The notes beneath the pieces are model-generated. The model was not told where the DNA came from. It saw only the letters and a program-made list of their open reading frames with translations, and ran no database searches. Below are positions 20,480-28,869 of a stretch of 44,440 bases of DNA, in pieces (position 1 is the stretch's first letter; each line of letters opens with the position of its first letter). Position numbers and translations under genes: made by a program. Source of the stretch: JACQAI01 sp035507915 (GTDB taxonomy: Bacteria > Pseudomonadota > Alphaproteobacteria > Elsterales > Elsteraceae). The stretch lies in the NCBI GenBank assembly GCA_035507915.1, contig DATJNS010000457.1:1-44440 (forward strand), given 5' to 3'.

Positions 20480-21646
20480 ATGCCCAGCCCGGATCTGCCG
20501 AGCATTCCGATGATCGAGCGACTGGTCGGCTTCGACACGACCAGTCGCCTGTCCAACCTGGCGCTGATCGACTGGGTCAAAGCCTACCTCGCCGACCTCG
20601 GCATCGAAAGCCGCCTCTCCTTCGACGACGAGCGCAAGAAGGCGAACCTGTTCGCCACCCTGGGGCCCCCCGACGAGCCCGGCATCGTGCTGTCGGGCCA
20701 TACCGACGTGGTGCCGGTCGACGGCCAGCCATGGGACACCGACCCGTTCTTGCTCACCCGACGCGACGGCAAGCTCTACGGCCGCGGCACGTCGGACATG
20801 AAGAGCTTCCTCGCCGTCGTGCTGACGGCGGTGCCCGAGTTCGTGCGCCGCGGCTTGAAGACGCCGATCCATCTCGCGCTGTCCTACGACGAGGAGGTCG
20901 GCTGCCTCGGCGCCCGCCGCCTGCTCGAGGATCTCGCCAGCGCCGGCATCAAGCCGCAGAGCTGCATCGTCGGCGAGCCGACCGAGATGAAGGTGATCAC
21001 CGGCCACAAGGGCAAGGTGTCGGTGCGCTGCCACGTGCATGGGCTCGAGGCCCATTCGTCGCTGACGCACCAGGGCGTCAACGCGGTCGAGGCGGCCGCC
21101 GAGACGGTGGCGTTCCTCAAGCGCATGGCGCGCGAGCGCAAGCGCAAGGGGCCGTTCAACCGCCTGTTCGATCCGCCCTACACGACCATCCACACCGGCA
21201 CGATCAATGGCGGCACCGCGCTCAACATCGTGCCTCTCGAGTGCGATTTCCATTTCGAGTTCCGCTACATCCCCGACGACGACCCGTTCGCCCTGCTCGA
21301 GCAGGTGAAGCATTTCGTTGCGACCGAGATCGAACCGGAGATGCACGAGGTGGCGCCCGCCACCGGGTTCAAGTGGGACGCGCGCGGCGGCTTCAACGGG
21401 CTCGACATCGACGACGACGCCGAGATCACCGCCCTGGTCAAGTCGCTGACCGGCGCCAACTCGACCGGCAAGGTGTCGTTCGGCACCGAGGCCGGGCTGT
21501 TCCAACACGCCGGCATCCCGACCGTGATCTGCGGACCGGGATCGATCGAGCAGGCGCACAAGCCGAACGAGTTCGTCACGCTCGAGCAGATCGCGCTGTG
21601 CGAGCGCTTCATGCAGCGCCTGATCGACCGGGTCTGCGCGGACTAG
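20480..21646 (+). CDS. M20 deacetylase, acetylornithine deacetylase (ArgE)-like
   Basis: The 388-aa enzyme has all M20 di-zinc motifs: SGHTDVVPVDGQPWDTDPF (H74, D76), GRGTSDMKSF (D106), and DEEVGCLGAR with the catalytic and metal Glu pair E138/E139. VGEPTEMKV supplies a third acidic site, and the final histidine is in QAHKPNEF. A dimerisation domain lies between about residues 180 and 290. It matches the ArgE class, which releases ornithine from N-acetylornithine, although alphaproteobacteria often make arginine through ArgJ and use such paralogues for other N-acyl amino acids. The next gene, an aspartoacylase-like enzyme, starts 13 bp later. Confidence 0.88.
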   Translation: MPSPDLPSIPMIERLVGFDTTSRLSNLALIDWVKAYLADLGIESRLSFDDERKKANLFATLGPPDEPGIVLSGHTDVVPVDGQPWDTDPFLLTRRDGKLYGRGTSDMKSFLAVVLTAVPEFVRRGLKTPIHLALSYDEEVGCLGARRLLEDLASAGIKPQSCIVGEPTEMKVITGHKGKVSVRCHVHGLEAHSSLTHQGVNAVEAAAETVAFLKRMARERKRKGPFNRLFDPPYTTIHTGTINGGTALNIVPLECDFHFEFRYIPDDDPFALLEQVKHFVATEIEPEMHEVAPATGFKWDARGGFNGLDIDDDAEITALVKSLTGANSTGKVSFGTEAGLFQHAGIPTVICGPGSIEQAHKPNEFVTLEQIALCERFMQRLIDRVCAD

Positions 21647-21659
21647 GCGCATCCCGCCC

Positions 21660-22604
21660 GTGGCGTCGCCTTACCCCGTCGAGCTGACCCCGCCGGACAT
21701 CTCCGGTTACGCCGGCAACACGGACATCCCCTTCGTCACGCGGCTCGACAGCGGTCGCCCCGGACCGCACGTCCTGGTCAACGCGGTCACCCACGGCAAC
21801 GAGCTGTGCGGCGCGATCGCGGTCGACTTCCTGTTCAAGCACGCGATCCGGCCGGCGCGCGGCGTGCTGAGCCTGAGCTTCGCCAACGTCGCAGCCTTCC
21901 AGCGCTTCGATGCGCGCGCGCCCGAGACCTCGCGCTTCGTCGACGAGGACTTCAACCGCCTGTGGGACGTGGCGACGCTCGACGGGCCGCGCCAGTCGGC
22001 CGAGCTCGCCCGCGCACGCAAGATGCGGCCGTTGATCGACCAGGTCGATTACCTGCTCGACCTCCATTCGATGCAGCACATGACGCCGCCGCTCGCCTTG
22101 TGCGGCCCGACCCGGAAGGGGCGCGAGCTCGCGCTCGCCGTCGAGGTGCCGCAGACGATCGTCGCCGACACGGGCCATGCCGCCGGGCGGCGCATGCGCG
22201 ACTACGGCGCGTTCTCCGACGAGACGAACCCGAAGGCGGCGCTGCTGGTCGAGTGCGGCCAGCATTGGCAGGCGTCGAGCGCGACTGTGGCGATCGAGAC
22301 GACCCTGCGCTTCCTGAAGCACCTCGAACTGCTCGACGCGGCGGCGCTCGCGCATCTGCCGACCGCGCCGCCGCCGCGGCAATCCGTGATCGAGGTCACC
22401 GAGGCCGTGACCGTCGTATCCGACCGCTTCGAGTTCACCCGGCGCTTCATCGGTCACGAGATCATCCCGGTCGCCGGCACCGTGATCGGCCTCGACGGCG
22501 ATCGGCCGATCACGACGCCCTACGACAACTGCGTCCTCATCATGCCGTCGCGTCGGCTGACCCGCGGCCAGACCGCCGTGCGGCTCGGACGAATCGTCGC
22601 CTGA
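21660..22604 (+). CDS. Succinylglutamate desuccinylase/aspartoacylase (M14) family protein
   Basis: The 314-aa protein starts at GTG 21660. The zinc ligands of the AstE/ASPA family are visible: NAVTHGNELCG (H45, E48) and DYLLDLHSM (H136), with the catalytic glutamate likely in ALLVECGQHW. SFANVAAF followed by FVDEDFNRLW is also conserved. The family removes succinyl or acetyl groups from amino acids. Together with the M20 enzyme just upstream it suggests the breakdown of N-acylated amino acids or peptides. Confidence 0.88.
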   Translation: MASPYPVELTPPDISGYAGNTDIPFVTRLDSGRPGPHVLVNAVTHGNELCGAIAVDFLFKHAIRPARGVLSLSFANVAAFQRFDARAPETSRFVDEDFNRLWDVATLDGPRQSAELARARKMRPLIDQVDYLLDLHSMQHMTPPLALCGPTRKGRELALAVEVPQTIVADTGHAAGRRMRDYGAFSDETNPKAALLVECGQHWQASSATVAIETTLRFLKHLELLDAAALAHLPTAPPPRQSVIEVTEAVTVVSDRFEFTRRFIGHEIIPVAGTVIGLDGDRPITTPYDNCVLIMPSRRLTRGQTAVRLGRIVA

Positions 22605-22605
22605 G

Positions 22606-24132
22606 TTGAGCATCCGGCGCGCGACCGTTCCCTGGCTGGGCGTGGGGTTGGCGTGGATCGCGATCGCCGCGGTGCTGGTGGCGCGCGCCGGCCTCTATCC
22701 GGCGGTGATGACCGGCGACGAGATCTGGTTCTCGGAGTCCGCCATCGAGCTGATCCGTCACGGCATCCCGCAGCGGCTGATCCACCACGATGCGGTCGGC
22801 AGCGCGATCGCCGACTTCCTGCCACCCGTCATCATGCTCGTCCAGGCGCTGGCGTTCCTGGCGCTCGGCTTGACGCCGGGCGCGGTCGCGGCACAGAGCG
22901 TGGCCGCGCCGCTCGCGACCGTCGTGCTCCTGTTCCTGATCGCGCGCCGCGGCGGCGCGTCGGTGACCTGGGCGGGCCTGGCCAGCGTCGCGGTCCTCGG
23001 CTCGCCGGCGTTCCTGCGCGCCGACATCTACATCCGCTACGAGGCGCTGGTCGCGCTGTGCCTGCTCGGCTATCTGCTGGCGACGCGGCTCGCGGATGGC
23101 GGCGCGCGGGCCGGCCCGTGGCATGCCGTGCGCGGACTCGCGCTCGCGCTCGCCGGATTGTCGTACTACCCGATGGCGCCGTTCGTCGGGCTGGCTGCGC
23201 TGGTGTTCGAGCTCATGCGCTGGCGCGCCCGCGTCGAGCCGTTGGCGGGATGTCTACGTGGCCTGGCGATCATGGCGGCCGGGTTCGCCGTGCCGGCGCT
23301 GCTGTTCGCGGCCTACGTGCTGCGCTATCCGGACATCTTCGCGGCACAGGTCCTGGGCAATGGCTCGTCCAACTACCTGATCTTCGAGCTGCCGCGCCGG
23401 CTGCTCGATCGCGATTTCTGGCGCCAGTCGGCGGACGCGCTGCCCGAGCTGATCGCGCTCGCCGTGTTCCTGATCGCCACCTGTTGGCACCGCCGCACAC
23501 TGAGCCCGTGGGCGCGCAGCCTGCACGCCGCCGCGGTGATCACCAGCTTGCCGGCCCTGCTGTTTCCCTTCTACCCCCGCCTGCTGGCGGTGCCCGTCTG
23601 TCTCGTCCTGCTAATCCTCGCGGATTGGAGCACTGCGCCGACGCCAGGCCTGCGCCGTTTCGGCCGCATGGCGTTGTCGCTCGGCGTCGCCGCCGCGGCG
23701 GCGAGCTGCGTCCTGATGACGACGACCGCGATCGTCCAGCGTGACGCGCGCCGCTACGACGTCGTCGCCGCCGCGCTCGACCGACTGGTGTCCGAGCCCG
23801 GTGCGGCGGCAATCGACCAACGCGCCTGGCTGGCCCTGCGCGCTGCCGATCCGACGCGCGAGCTCGATCACGTGGTGCCAGCGGGCGCAAGTCCCCAGGT
23901 GCGCATCTTCGAGTCGACCGTGCTGCGCGATCCAGCGGGCGGTGACCACTTCCGCTACGTGGTGCTCGACGCCGCCGACGCCGCGGCGACCATCGCGGCG
24001 ACCCCGGCCCTGGCGACCGCGTTCGCCGCGCACCGTTTCGTCGAGATCGGGCGGGTGGCGCCGCCGTTCCACGCGCTGCCCTGGGCGAGCCAGGCGCCGT
24101 ACGACTTGATCGTGTACGAGCGCCGCGACTGA
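22606..24132 (+). CDS. GT-C-like polytopic glycosyltransferase (ArnT/PMT superfamily)
   Basis: The predicted start is a TTG at 22606, immediately after the previous stop. The 508-aa protein has about ten to twelve hydrophobic helices. The first extracytoplasmic loop carries TGDEIWFSE (D38, E39), the acidic motif used by lipid-phosphate-dependent GT-C glycosyltransferases. FLRADIYIRYEALVALCLLG matches the second acidic/basic motif region. A soluble periplasmic C-terminal part follows from about residue 380. It would transfer a sugar from an undecaprenyl or similar carrier to an envelope acceptor. Its link with the two deacylases upstream is unexplained. Confidence 0.75.
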   Translation: MSIRRATVPWLGVGLAWIAIAAVLVARAGLYPAVMTGDEIWFSESAIELIRHGIPQRLIHHDAVGSAIADFLPPVIMLVQALAFLALGLTPGAVAAQSVAAPLATVVLLFLIARRGGASVTWAGLASVAVLGSPAFLRADIYIRYEALVALCLLGYLLATRLADGGARAGPWHAVRGLALALAGLSYYPMAPFVGLAALVFELMRWRARVEPLAGCLRGLAIMAAGFAVPALLFAAYVLRYPDIFAAQVLGNGSSNYLIFELPRRLLDRDFWRQSADALPELIALAVFLIATCWHRRTLSPWARSLHAAAVITSLPALLFPFYPRLLAVPVCLVLLILADWSTAPTPGLRRFGRMALSLGVAAAAASCVLMTTTAIVQRDARRYDVVAAALDRLVSEPGAAAIDQRAWLALRAADPTRELDHVVPAGASPQVRIFESTVLRDPAGGDHFRYVVLDAADAAATIAATPALATAFAAHRFVEIGRVAPPFHALPWASQAPYDLIVYERRD

Positions 24133-24150
24133 GCGGCGCGATTACGCCGC
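24133..24150. terminator. Short GC hairpin between convergent genes
   Basis: GCGGCG (24133-24138) and CGCCGC (24145-24150) form a 6-bp stem with loop CGATTA, at the junction of the convergent GT-C-like and aguB genes. No T-run follows on either strand, so it is only a weak terminator candidate. Confidence 0.25.
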
Positions 24151-25011
24151 GTCGCCGCCGTCGAGGCTGCTCAGCGCACCGTAAAGATCCGGGCGGCGGT
24201 CGCGGAACACGCCCCACGCCCGGCGGCGCCGGGCGATCTCCGCGAGGTCGAGGTCGGCAATCAGGATCGTCTCGCGATCCCGTTCCGCGCACGCCAGCAA
24301 CTCCCCGGTGGGTCCGGCGACGAAAGAGCTGCCGTAGAAGGTGAGCTCGGCGTCGCGCCCGGTCTCCCGGCCGATCCGATTGGCCGCGACCAGCGGCATC
24401 ACGTTGGCGGCGGCGTGACCTTGCATGACGCGCTGCCAGTGCCCGCTCGAGTCGAGCGTGGCATCTTGTGGCTCCGAGCCGATCGCGGTCGGGTAGAGCA
24501 GGATCTCGGCGCCGCGCAGCGCCATGGTGCGCGCCGCTTCGGGGAACCACTGGTCCCAGCAGATCGCCACGCCCAACGCGCCGAAGCGGGTCTGCCAGAC
24601 CCGAAAGCCGGTATCGCCCGGGCTGAAATAGAACTTCTCCTGATAGCCCGGCCCATCCGGAATGTGCGACTTGCGATAGAGCCCGAGTTCGCGTCCATCG
24701 GCATCGATCACGACCAGCGCGTTGAAGTAGGCCGTGCCGGCCTGCTCGAAGAAGCTCACCGGCAGCACCACCGCAAGCTCCGCCGCCAGGGCGGCGAAGC
24801 GCGCGAGGGTCGCGTTGCCGTGGTGCGGCCGCGCCAGATCGAAATGGGCCGGATCCTGGTCCTTGCAGAAGTAGGGTGTCTCGAACAGCTCAGGCAGCAG
24901 AATGATCCGCGCGCCCTGGCCGGCGGCGTCGCGCACCGCCTCGACCGCGCGCCGCACGTTGGCCTCGCGATCGATCGAGCACGCCATCTGGATCGCGGCG
25001 ACGCGCACCAT
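24142..25011 (-). CDS. aguB: N-carbamoylputrescine amidase
   Basis: The nitrilase-superfamily enzyme hydrolyses N-carbamoylputrescine to putrescine, CO2 and ammonia. The ATG at 25011 has GGGAG upstream and gives 289 aa. The Glu-Lys-Cys triad is E41 (LLPELFE), K114 (YRKSHIPDGPGYQEKFYFSP) and C151 (AICWDQWFPE). The long block from YRKSHIP to FYFSPGD is diagnostic of this enzyme rather than of other amidases. It is the last gene of the polyamine operon; the partner agmatine deiminase is three genes upstream. Confidence 0.93.
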   Translation of the reverse strand: MVRVAAIQMACSIDREANVRRAVEAVRDAAGQGARIILLPELFETPYFCKDQDPAHFDLARPHHGNATLARFAALAAELAVVLPVSFFEQAGTAYFNALVVIDADGRELGLYRKSHIPDGPGYQEKFYFSPGDTGFRVWQTRFGALGVAICWDQWFPEAARTMALRGAEILLYPTAIGSEPQDATLDSSGHWQRVMQGHAAANVMPLVAANRIGRETGRDAELTFYGSSFVAGPTGELLACAERDRETILIADLDLAEIARRRRAWGVFRDRRPDLYGALSSLDGGDAA

Positions 25012-25030
25012 CCGGGTCACTCCCGCACCA

Positions 25031-25561
25031 TCACAGCCAGCCGAACGCACCGACGGCGCCGGCCGCGCCGAGCAGCCACAGCGGATTGACCCGTGTGGTC
25101 AGCACGACCAGGGCAGTCGCCGCCGTGACCGCGACAGCCGCCCACCCCGAGTCGGCGGCGCGCGCCAGGATATAGCCCGTCGCCAGGATCAAACCAACCG
25201 TCAGCGGCGCCATGCCGCCCTGTACCGCGATGCGCCATCGTGCCGCGCGGCAGCGATGCCAGACATGGGCCATGCCGTAGGTCAACAGGCCGGACGGCGC
25301 ACAGATCGCCAAGGTCGCCACGACGGCGCCCGCGAGCCCGGCGAGCTTCCAGCCGAGCAGGGTCACGATCAGGACGTTCGGTCCGGGCGCCGCCTGGGCG
25401 ATCGCGTAGAGCTGCGCGAACTCCCGATCGCTGACCCAGCCCGCGCTCTCGACCAGCCAGCGATGCATCTCCGGCACCACCGTCGTGGCACCGCCGACCG
25501 CGATGAGCGACAGCACGCCGAAGCGCAACGCCAGTTCGAGCAGGACGTCGCCGACCTTCAT
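25031..25561 (-). CDS. ChrA-family transporter, half-size (second of a pair)
   Basis: The 176-aa membrane protein is one CHR domain: LALRFGVLSLIAVGGATTVVPEM, then WVSDREFAQLYAIAQAAPGPN and five to six hydrophobic helices. Short CHR proteins work in pairs as antiparallel heterodimers equivalent to full-length ChrA, known for chromate export. The start ATG at 25561 overlaps the stop of the other half (ATGA). The pair sits between aguA and aguB, so its natural solute may be something other than chromate. Confidence 0.88.
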   Translation of the reverse strand: MKVGDVLLELALRFGVLSLIAVGGATTVVPEMHRWLVESAGWVSDREFAQLYAIAQAAPGPNVLIVTLLGWKLAGLAGAVVATLAICAPSGLLTYGMAHVWHRCRAARWRIAVQGGMAPLTVGLILATGYILARAADSGWAAVAVTAATALVVLTTRVNPLWLLGAAGAVGAFGWL

Positions 25562-26127
25562 CGGCGGCGAAACCAGGCGACCGCGACGCTGAGCGGCGCC
25601 AGCACGATCAGAACCTCGATCATCGGCAGCCGGATCACGCCGACCGCGCCGAACGCGACCAGCCCGAACGCCGCAGCGATCGGGCGGCGAACCAGCGGGA
25701 CCGCCATCTTGAGCGCGGTCGCGATCACGAGCCCGGCGGCCGCGGCCGAGATGCCGACGAACCCGCCGCGCGCCGCGGCGACGTCGCCGAACCGCGCATA
25801 CAACGCGCCCAGCACGAGTACGATCGCCATCGGCGCCGCCATGAGACCGGTGAACGCGGCCAACGAACCGAGCGGTCCGCGGAAGCGCGCGCCCACGTAG
25901 ATCGACACGTTGACGATGTTGGGGCCGGGCAGGAACTGGCACAGGCTCAGCATGTCGGTGAAGTCGCCATCGTCGAGCCAGCGGCGCTGCTCGACGATCA
26001 GGCGGCGAGCCCATGCGAGGACGCCGCCGAAGCCGGAGAGCGCGATCTGAAGGAACCCGAGGAACAGCGCGCACAGGGTGACGTCGCGCGGGTCGGTCAG
26101 CCGGGGCGCCACCGAGGCCACGCTCAC
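25558..26127 (-). CDS. ChrA-family transporter, half-size (first of a pair)
   Basis: I start at GTG 26127, whose GTGA overlaps the aguA stop, giving 189 aa. The CHR domain shows LFLGFLQIALSGFGGVLAWA, the conserved WLDDGDFTDMLSLCQFLPGPN loop and several further helices. It is the complementary half to the next gene. Stop/start overlaps on both sides show that these two transporters are built into the polyamine operon and are not accidental neighbours. Confidence 0.88.
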   Translation of the reverse strand: MSVASVAPRLTDPRDVTLCALFLGFLQIALSGFGGVLAWARRLIVEQRRWLDDGDFTDMLSLCQFLPGPNIVNVSIYVGARFRGPLGSLAAFTGLMAAPMAIVLVLGALYARFGDVAAARGGFVGISAAAAGLVIATALKMAVPLVRRPIAAAFGLVAFGAVGVIRLPMIEVLIVLAPLSVAVAWFRRR

Positions 26128-27158
26128 GAGGCGGCGCCGCGCGGCTGCTGCTGGGTGACGCAGTGGATGCCGCCACCGCCCCGGACGATCTCCAACGCCG
26201 AGACGGTCGCGATCGCAAGGTCGGGGAACACGCCGCGCAGCACGCGCTCGGCGTCCGCGTCGCGCGGATCGTCGAACCGCGGCATCACGATCGCGCCGTT
26301 GGCGCGATAGAAGTTGATGTAGCTGAGCGGCAACCGGCGCCCGGCGACCCGACGCTCGGCCGGTTGGCGGATCGGCACCACCTCGAGGCGGCGCCCACGC
26401 GCATCGGTGGCCTTGCGCAGGCGCTCGAGGTTCTCGGCGAGCGCGGGAAAGTTCGGCTCCAGATAGTCGTCCTCGCTCAAGGCGAGCACGACGCCCGGAC
26501 GCGCGAAACAGGCGAGATTGTCGACGTGGCCGTCGGTCTCGTCGTCGATCAACCCCTTGTCCAACCAGATGATCGTCTGCACGCCGAGCCAGGCGCGCAG
26601 CTGGTCCTCGACATCCACGCGCTTCAAGGCCGGATTGCGGTTTGGATTGAGGAGGCACTGCTCGGTGACCAGCGCCGTGCCCTCGCCGTCGACGTGGATC
26701 GCGCCGCCCTCAAGGACGAAGGGCGCCTCGAAGCACGGCACACCGAGATGCGCCAGCAGGCGGGCGGCGATGCGCGCATCGTCGGCATAGTCGCGATACT
26801 TGCCGCCCCAGGCGTTGAACTGCCACGCCGCGCCCGCCAACGCACCCGACCGGTTGACCAGGAACGTCGGCCCGATGTCGCGCATCCAACTGTCGTTGAG
26901 CGGCAGCTCGATGATCGGAATGCGGTTGCCCAGCATGTCGCGCGCACCCGCGCCGTCGCCCAGGCGGGTGACCATGGTGACGGGCTCGAAGCGGGCGATC
27001 GCGCGCGCCACCTCGGCATGGGCGGCGCGCACGGCGGCCAGGCGGTCGCGCCACAGCTCGTGCCGACACGGCCACGCCATCCAGCAGCGCGCGTGCGGCG
27101 CCCACTCGGCCGGCATGGCGAAGCCGGCGTCGCTCGGTGTCCGCCGCAGCGCGGTCAT
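26124..27158 (-). CDS. aguA: Agmatine deiminase
   Basis: The enzyme converts agmatine to N-carbamoylputrescine and ammonia. The 344-aa protein starts at ATG 27158, overlapping the stop of the permease gene. Signature parts are MPAEWAPHARCWMAWPCR (15-32), NDSWMRDIGPTFL (88-100), DDETDGHVDNLACF (205-218, catalytic H211) and GGGGIHCVTQQQP (327-339), with the nucleophilic cysteine C333. All catalytic motifs of the porphyromonas-type peptidylarginine deiminase family are intact. With AguB it gives the two-step route from agmatine to putrescine. Confidence 0.95.
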   Translation of the reverse strand: MTALRRTPSDAGFAMPAEWAPHARCWMAWPCRHELWRDRLAAVRAAHAEVARAIARFEPVTMVTRLGDGAGARDMLGNRIPIIELPLNDSWMRDIGPTFLVNRSGALAGAAWQFNAWGGKYRDYADDARIAARLLAHLGVPCFEAPFVLEGGAIHVDGEGTALVTEQCLLNPNRNPALKRVDVEDQLRAWLGVQTIIWLDKGLIDDETDGHVDNLACFARPGVVLALSEDDYLEPNFPALAENLERLRKATDARGRRLEVVPIRQPAERRVAGRRLPLSYINFYRANGAIVMPRFDDPRDADAERVLRGVFPDLAIATVSALEIVRGGGGIHCVTQQQPRGAAS

Positions 27159-27991
27159 GCGCGCGCCGCCGCGGCGATGGCGCGTCGGCGCCCCGCCTCG
27201 CGGCGCTGGGTCAGCGCGTGGGCGACGGCGACGCCGATCGCCACGAACCCGACGATGATGGTGCCGAGCGCGTTGATCTGCGGGCTCACGCCGAGGCGCA
27301 CCGAGGAAAACACCAACATCGGCAAGGTGGTCGAACCCGGCCCCGACACGAAGCTGGTGATCACCAGATCGTCGAGCGACAACGTGAAGGCGAGCAGCCA
27401 ACCGGCGAGCAGCGCCGGCGCGATCATCGGCAGGGTGATGACGCAGAACACCTTCGCGGGACGGGCGCCCAGATCGAGCGCAGCCTCCTCGCACGACCGG
27501 TCCATGCCGGTCAGGCGCGACTGCACGATCACGGCGACGAAGGCGAGGCAGAAGGTGGTGTGCGCGAGCACGATGGTGACGAAGCCGCGCTCGGCCGGCC
27601 AGCCGATCAGCTGCTCCAGCCCGACGAACAGCAGCAGCAGCGACAGGCCGCTCATGACCTCGGGCACCACCAGGGGCGCCGAGACCAGGCCGGTGAACAG
27701 GACCCGGCCGCGGAAGCGGCCGAAGCGCGCGAGCGCAAAACCCGCCAGGGTCCCCAGCAGCAGCGCCAGGGTGGCGCTGAGCGCCGCCACGCGCAGCGAG
27801 AGCCACGCCGCCTCGATCATGCGGTCGTTGGCGGCCAGCTCGCCGTACCAGCGCAGCGAGAAGCCAGCCCATACGGTGACCAGCCGCGAGGCGTTGAACG
27901 AGTAGACGACCAGCGCCGCGATCGGCAGGTAGAGGAACGCGTAGCCGAGCGCCATCGCGGCATAGAGCGGATAGGGACGGCGGCCGACCAT
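27155..27991 (-). CDS. potI: Putrescine ABC transporter permease (PotI-like)
   Basis: The 278-aa permease has six predicted helices, an N-terminal LGYAFLYLPIAALVVYSFN and the EAA loop EEAALDLGARPAKVFCVITL. It resembles PotI/PotC of polyamine importers, which form the channel with PotH/PotB. The ATG at 27991 shares one base with the preceding potH stop (TGATG), and its own stop overlaps aguA, so translation of import and catabolic genes is linked. Confidence 0.92.
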   Translation of the reverse strand: MVGRRPYPLYAAMALGYAFLYLPIAALVVYSFNASRLVTVWAGFSLRWYGELAANDRMIEAAWLSLRVAALSATLALLLGTLAGFALARFGRFRGRVLFTGLVSAPLVVPEVMSGLSLLLLFVGLEQLIGWPAERGFVTIVLAHTTFCLAFVAVIVQSRLTGMDRSCEEAALDLGARPAKVFCVITLPMIAPALLAGWLLAFTLSLDDLVITSFVSGPGSTTLPMLVFSSVRLGVSPQINALGTIIVGFVAIGVAVAHALTQRREAGRRRAIAAAARA

Positions 27992-28869
27992 CAATGCACG
28001 CTCCGCGGCGCGGCGTCGGCCCGATAGTGCTGGAACAGCATGATGGGCGCAACCAGCAGCACCAGCATGGCGACCGCGACCACCGAGGCCTGCGGCCAGT
28101 CGCGGTTGTTGAAGAACTCGTTCCACAGCACGCTGCCGATCATCAGGGTGTCGGACCCGCCGAGCAGCTCCGGGATCACGAACTCGCCGACCGCCGGGAT
28201 GAAGACCAGCAGCGAGCCCGCGATCACGCCCGGCAGCGACAGCGGCAGGGTCACGCTGAGGAAGCTGCGCCACGGCCGGCTGCCGAGATCCGCGGCCGCC
28301 TCCAGCAGCGCCGGATCGAGTTTCTCGAGCACGGCGTAGAGCGGCAGGATCATGAACGGCAGATAGGTGTAGACGATGCCGACATAGACCGCGAACGGCG
28401 TGTTGAGCAGCACCAGCGGGTGATCGATCACGCCGAGCGCGAGCAACGCCCCGTTCACCGGACCGTTGCTCTGCAGCAGCGTCACCCAGGCATAGACGCG
28501 GATCAGGAACGACGTCCAGAACGGCAGGATCACGAGCATCAGGAGCGCGCCGCGGCGCGCCGGGCTGGCGCGCGCGATGCCGTAGGCCATCGGATAACCG
28601 ATCACCAGGCAGCACAGGCACGCCAGCGCCGCGATCTTCAGCGAATTGAGGTACGCGAGCGCATAAAGGTCGTCGCTCGCCAGCAGCGCGTAGCTGTCGA
28701 GATGGAGCTGGAGCCGCCCGTCTCCGATCAGCGGCGTGTAGGGCGGGTTGGCGATCACGCTGGTGGCAAAGCTGATCTTGAGCACGATCAGGAACGGCAT
28801 CATCAGCATCGCGACGAGCCACAAATAGGGCACCGCGATGACGGCCCGCCGACCGCCGGCTCCCGTCAT
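27991..28869 (-). CDS. potH: Putrescine ABC transporter permease (PotH-like)
   Basis: The 292-aa permease begins with a helix (VIAVPYLWLVAMLMMPFLIV). It contains LPFWTSFLIRVYAWVTLLQ, conserved in PotB/PotH, and the EAA loop LLEAAADLGSRPWRSFLSVT. The periplasmic loop includes LLGGSDTLMIGSVLWNEFF, also typical of this family. The start overlaps the potG stop (ATGA). With PotI it forms the transmembrane channel. Confidence 0.93.
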   Translation of the reverse strand: MTGAGGRRAVIAVPYLWLVAMLMMPFLIVLKISFATSVIANPPYTPLIGDGRLQLHLDSYALLASDDLYALAYLNSLKIAALACLCCLVIGYPMAYGIARASPARRGALLMLVILPFWTSFLIRVYAWVTLLQSNGPVNGALLALGVIDHPLVLLNTPFAVYVGIVYTYLPFMILPLYAVLEKLDPALLEAAADLGSRPWRSFLSVTLPLSLPGVIAGSLLVFIPAVGEFVIPELLGGSDTLMIGSVLWNEFFNNRDWPQASVVAVAMLVLLVAPIMLFQHYRADAAPRSVH

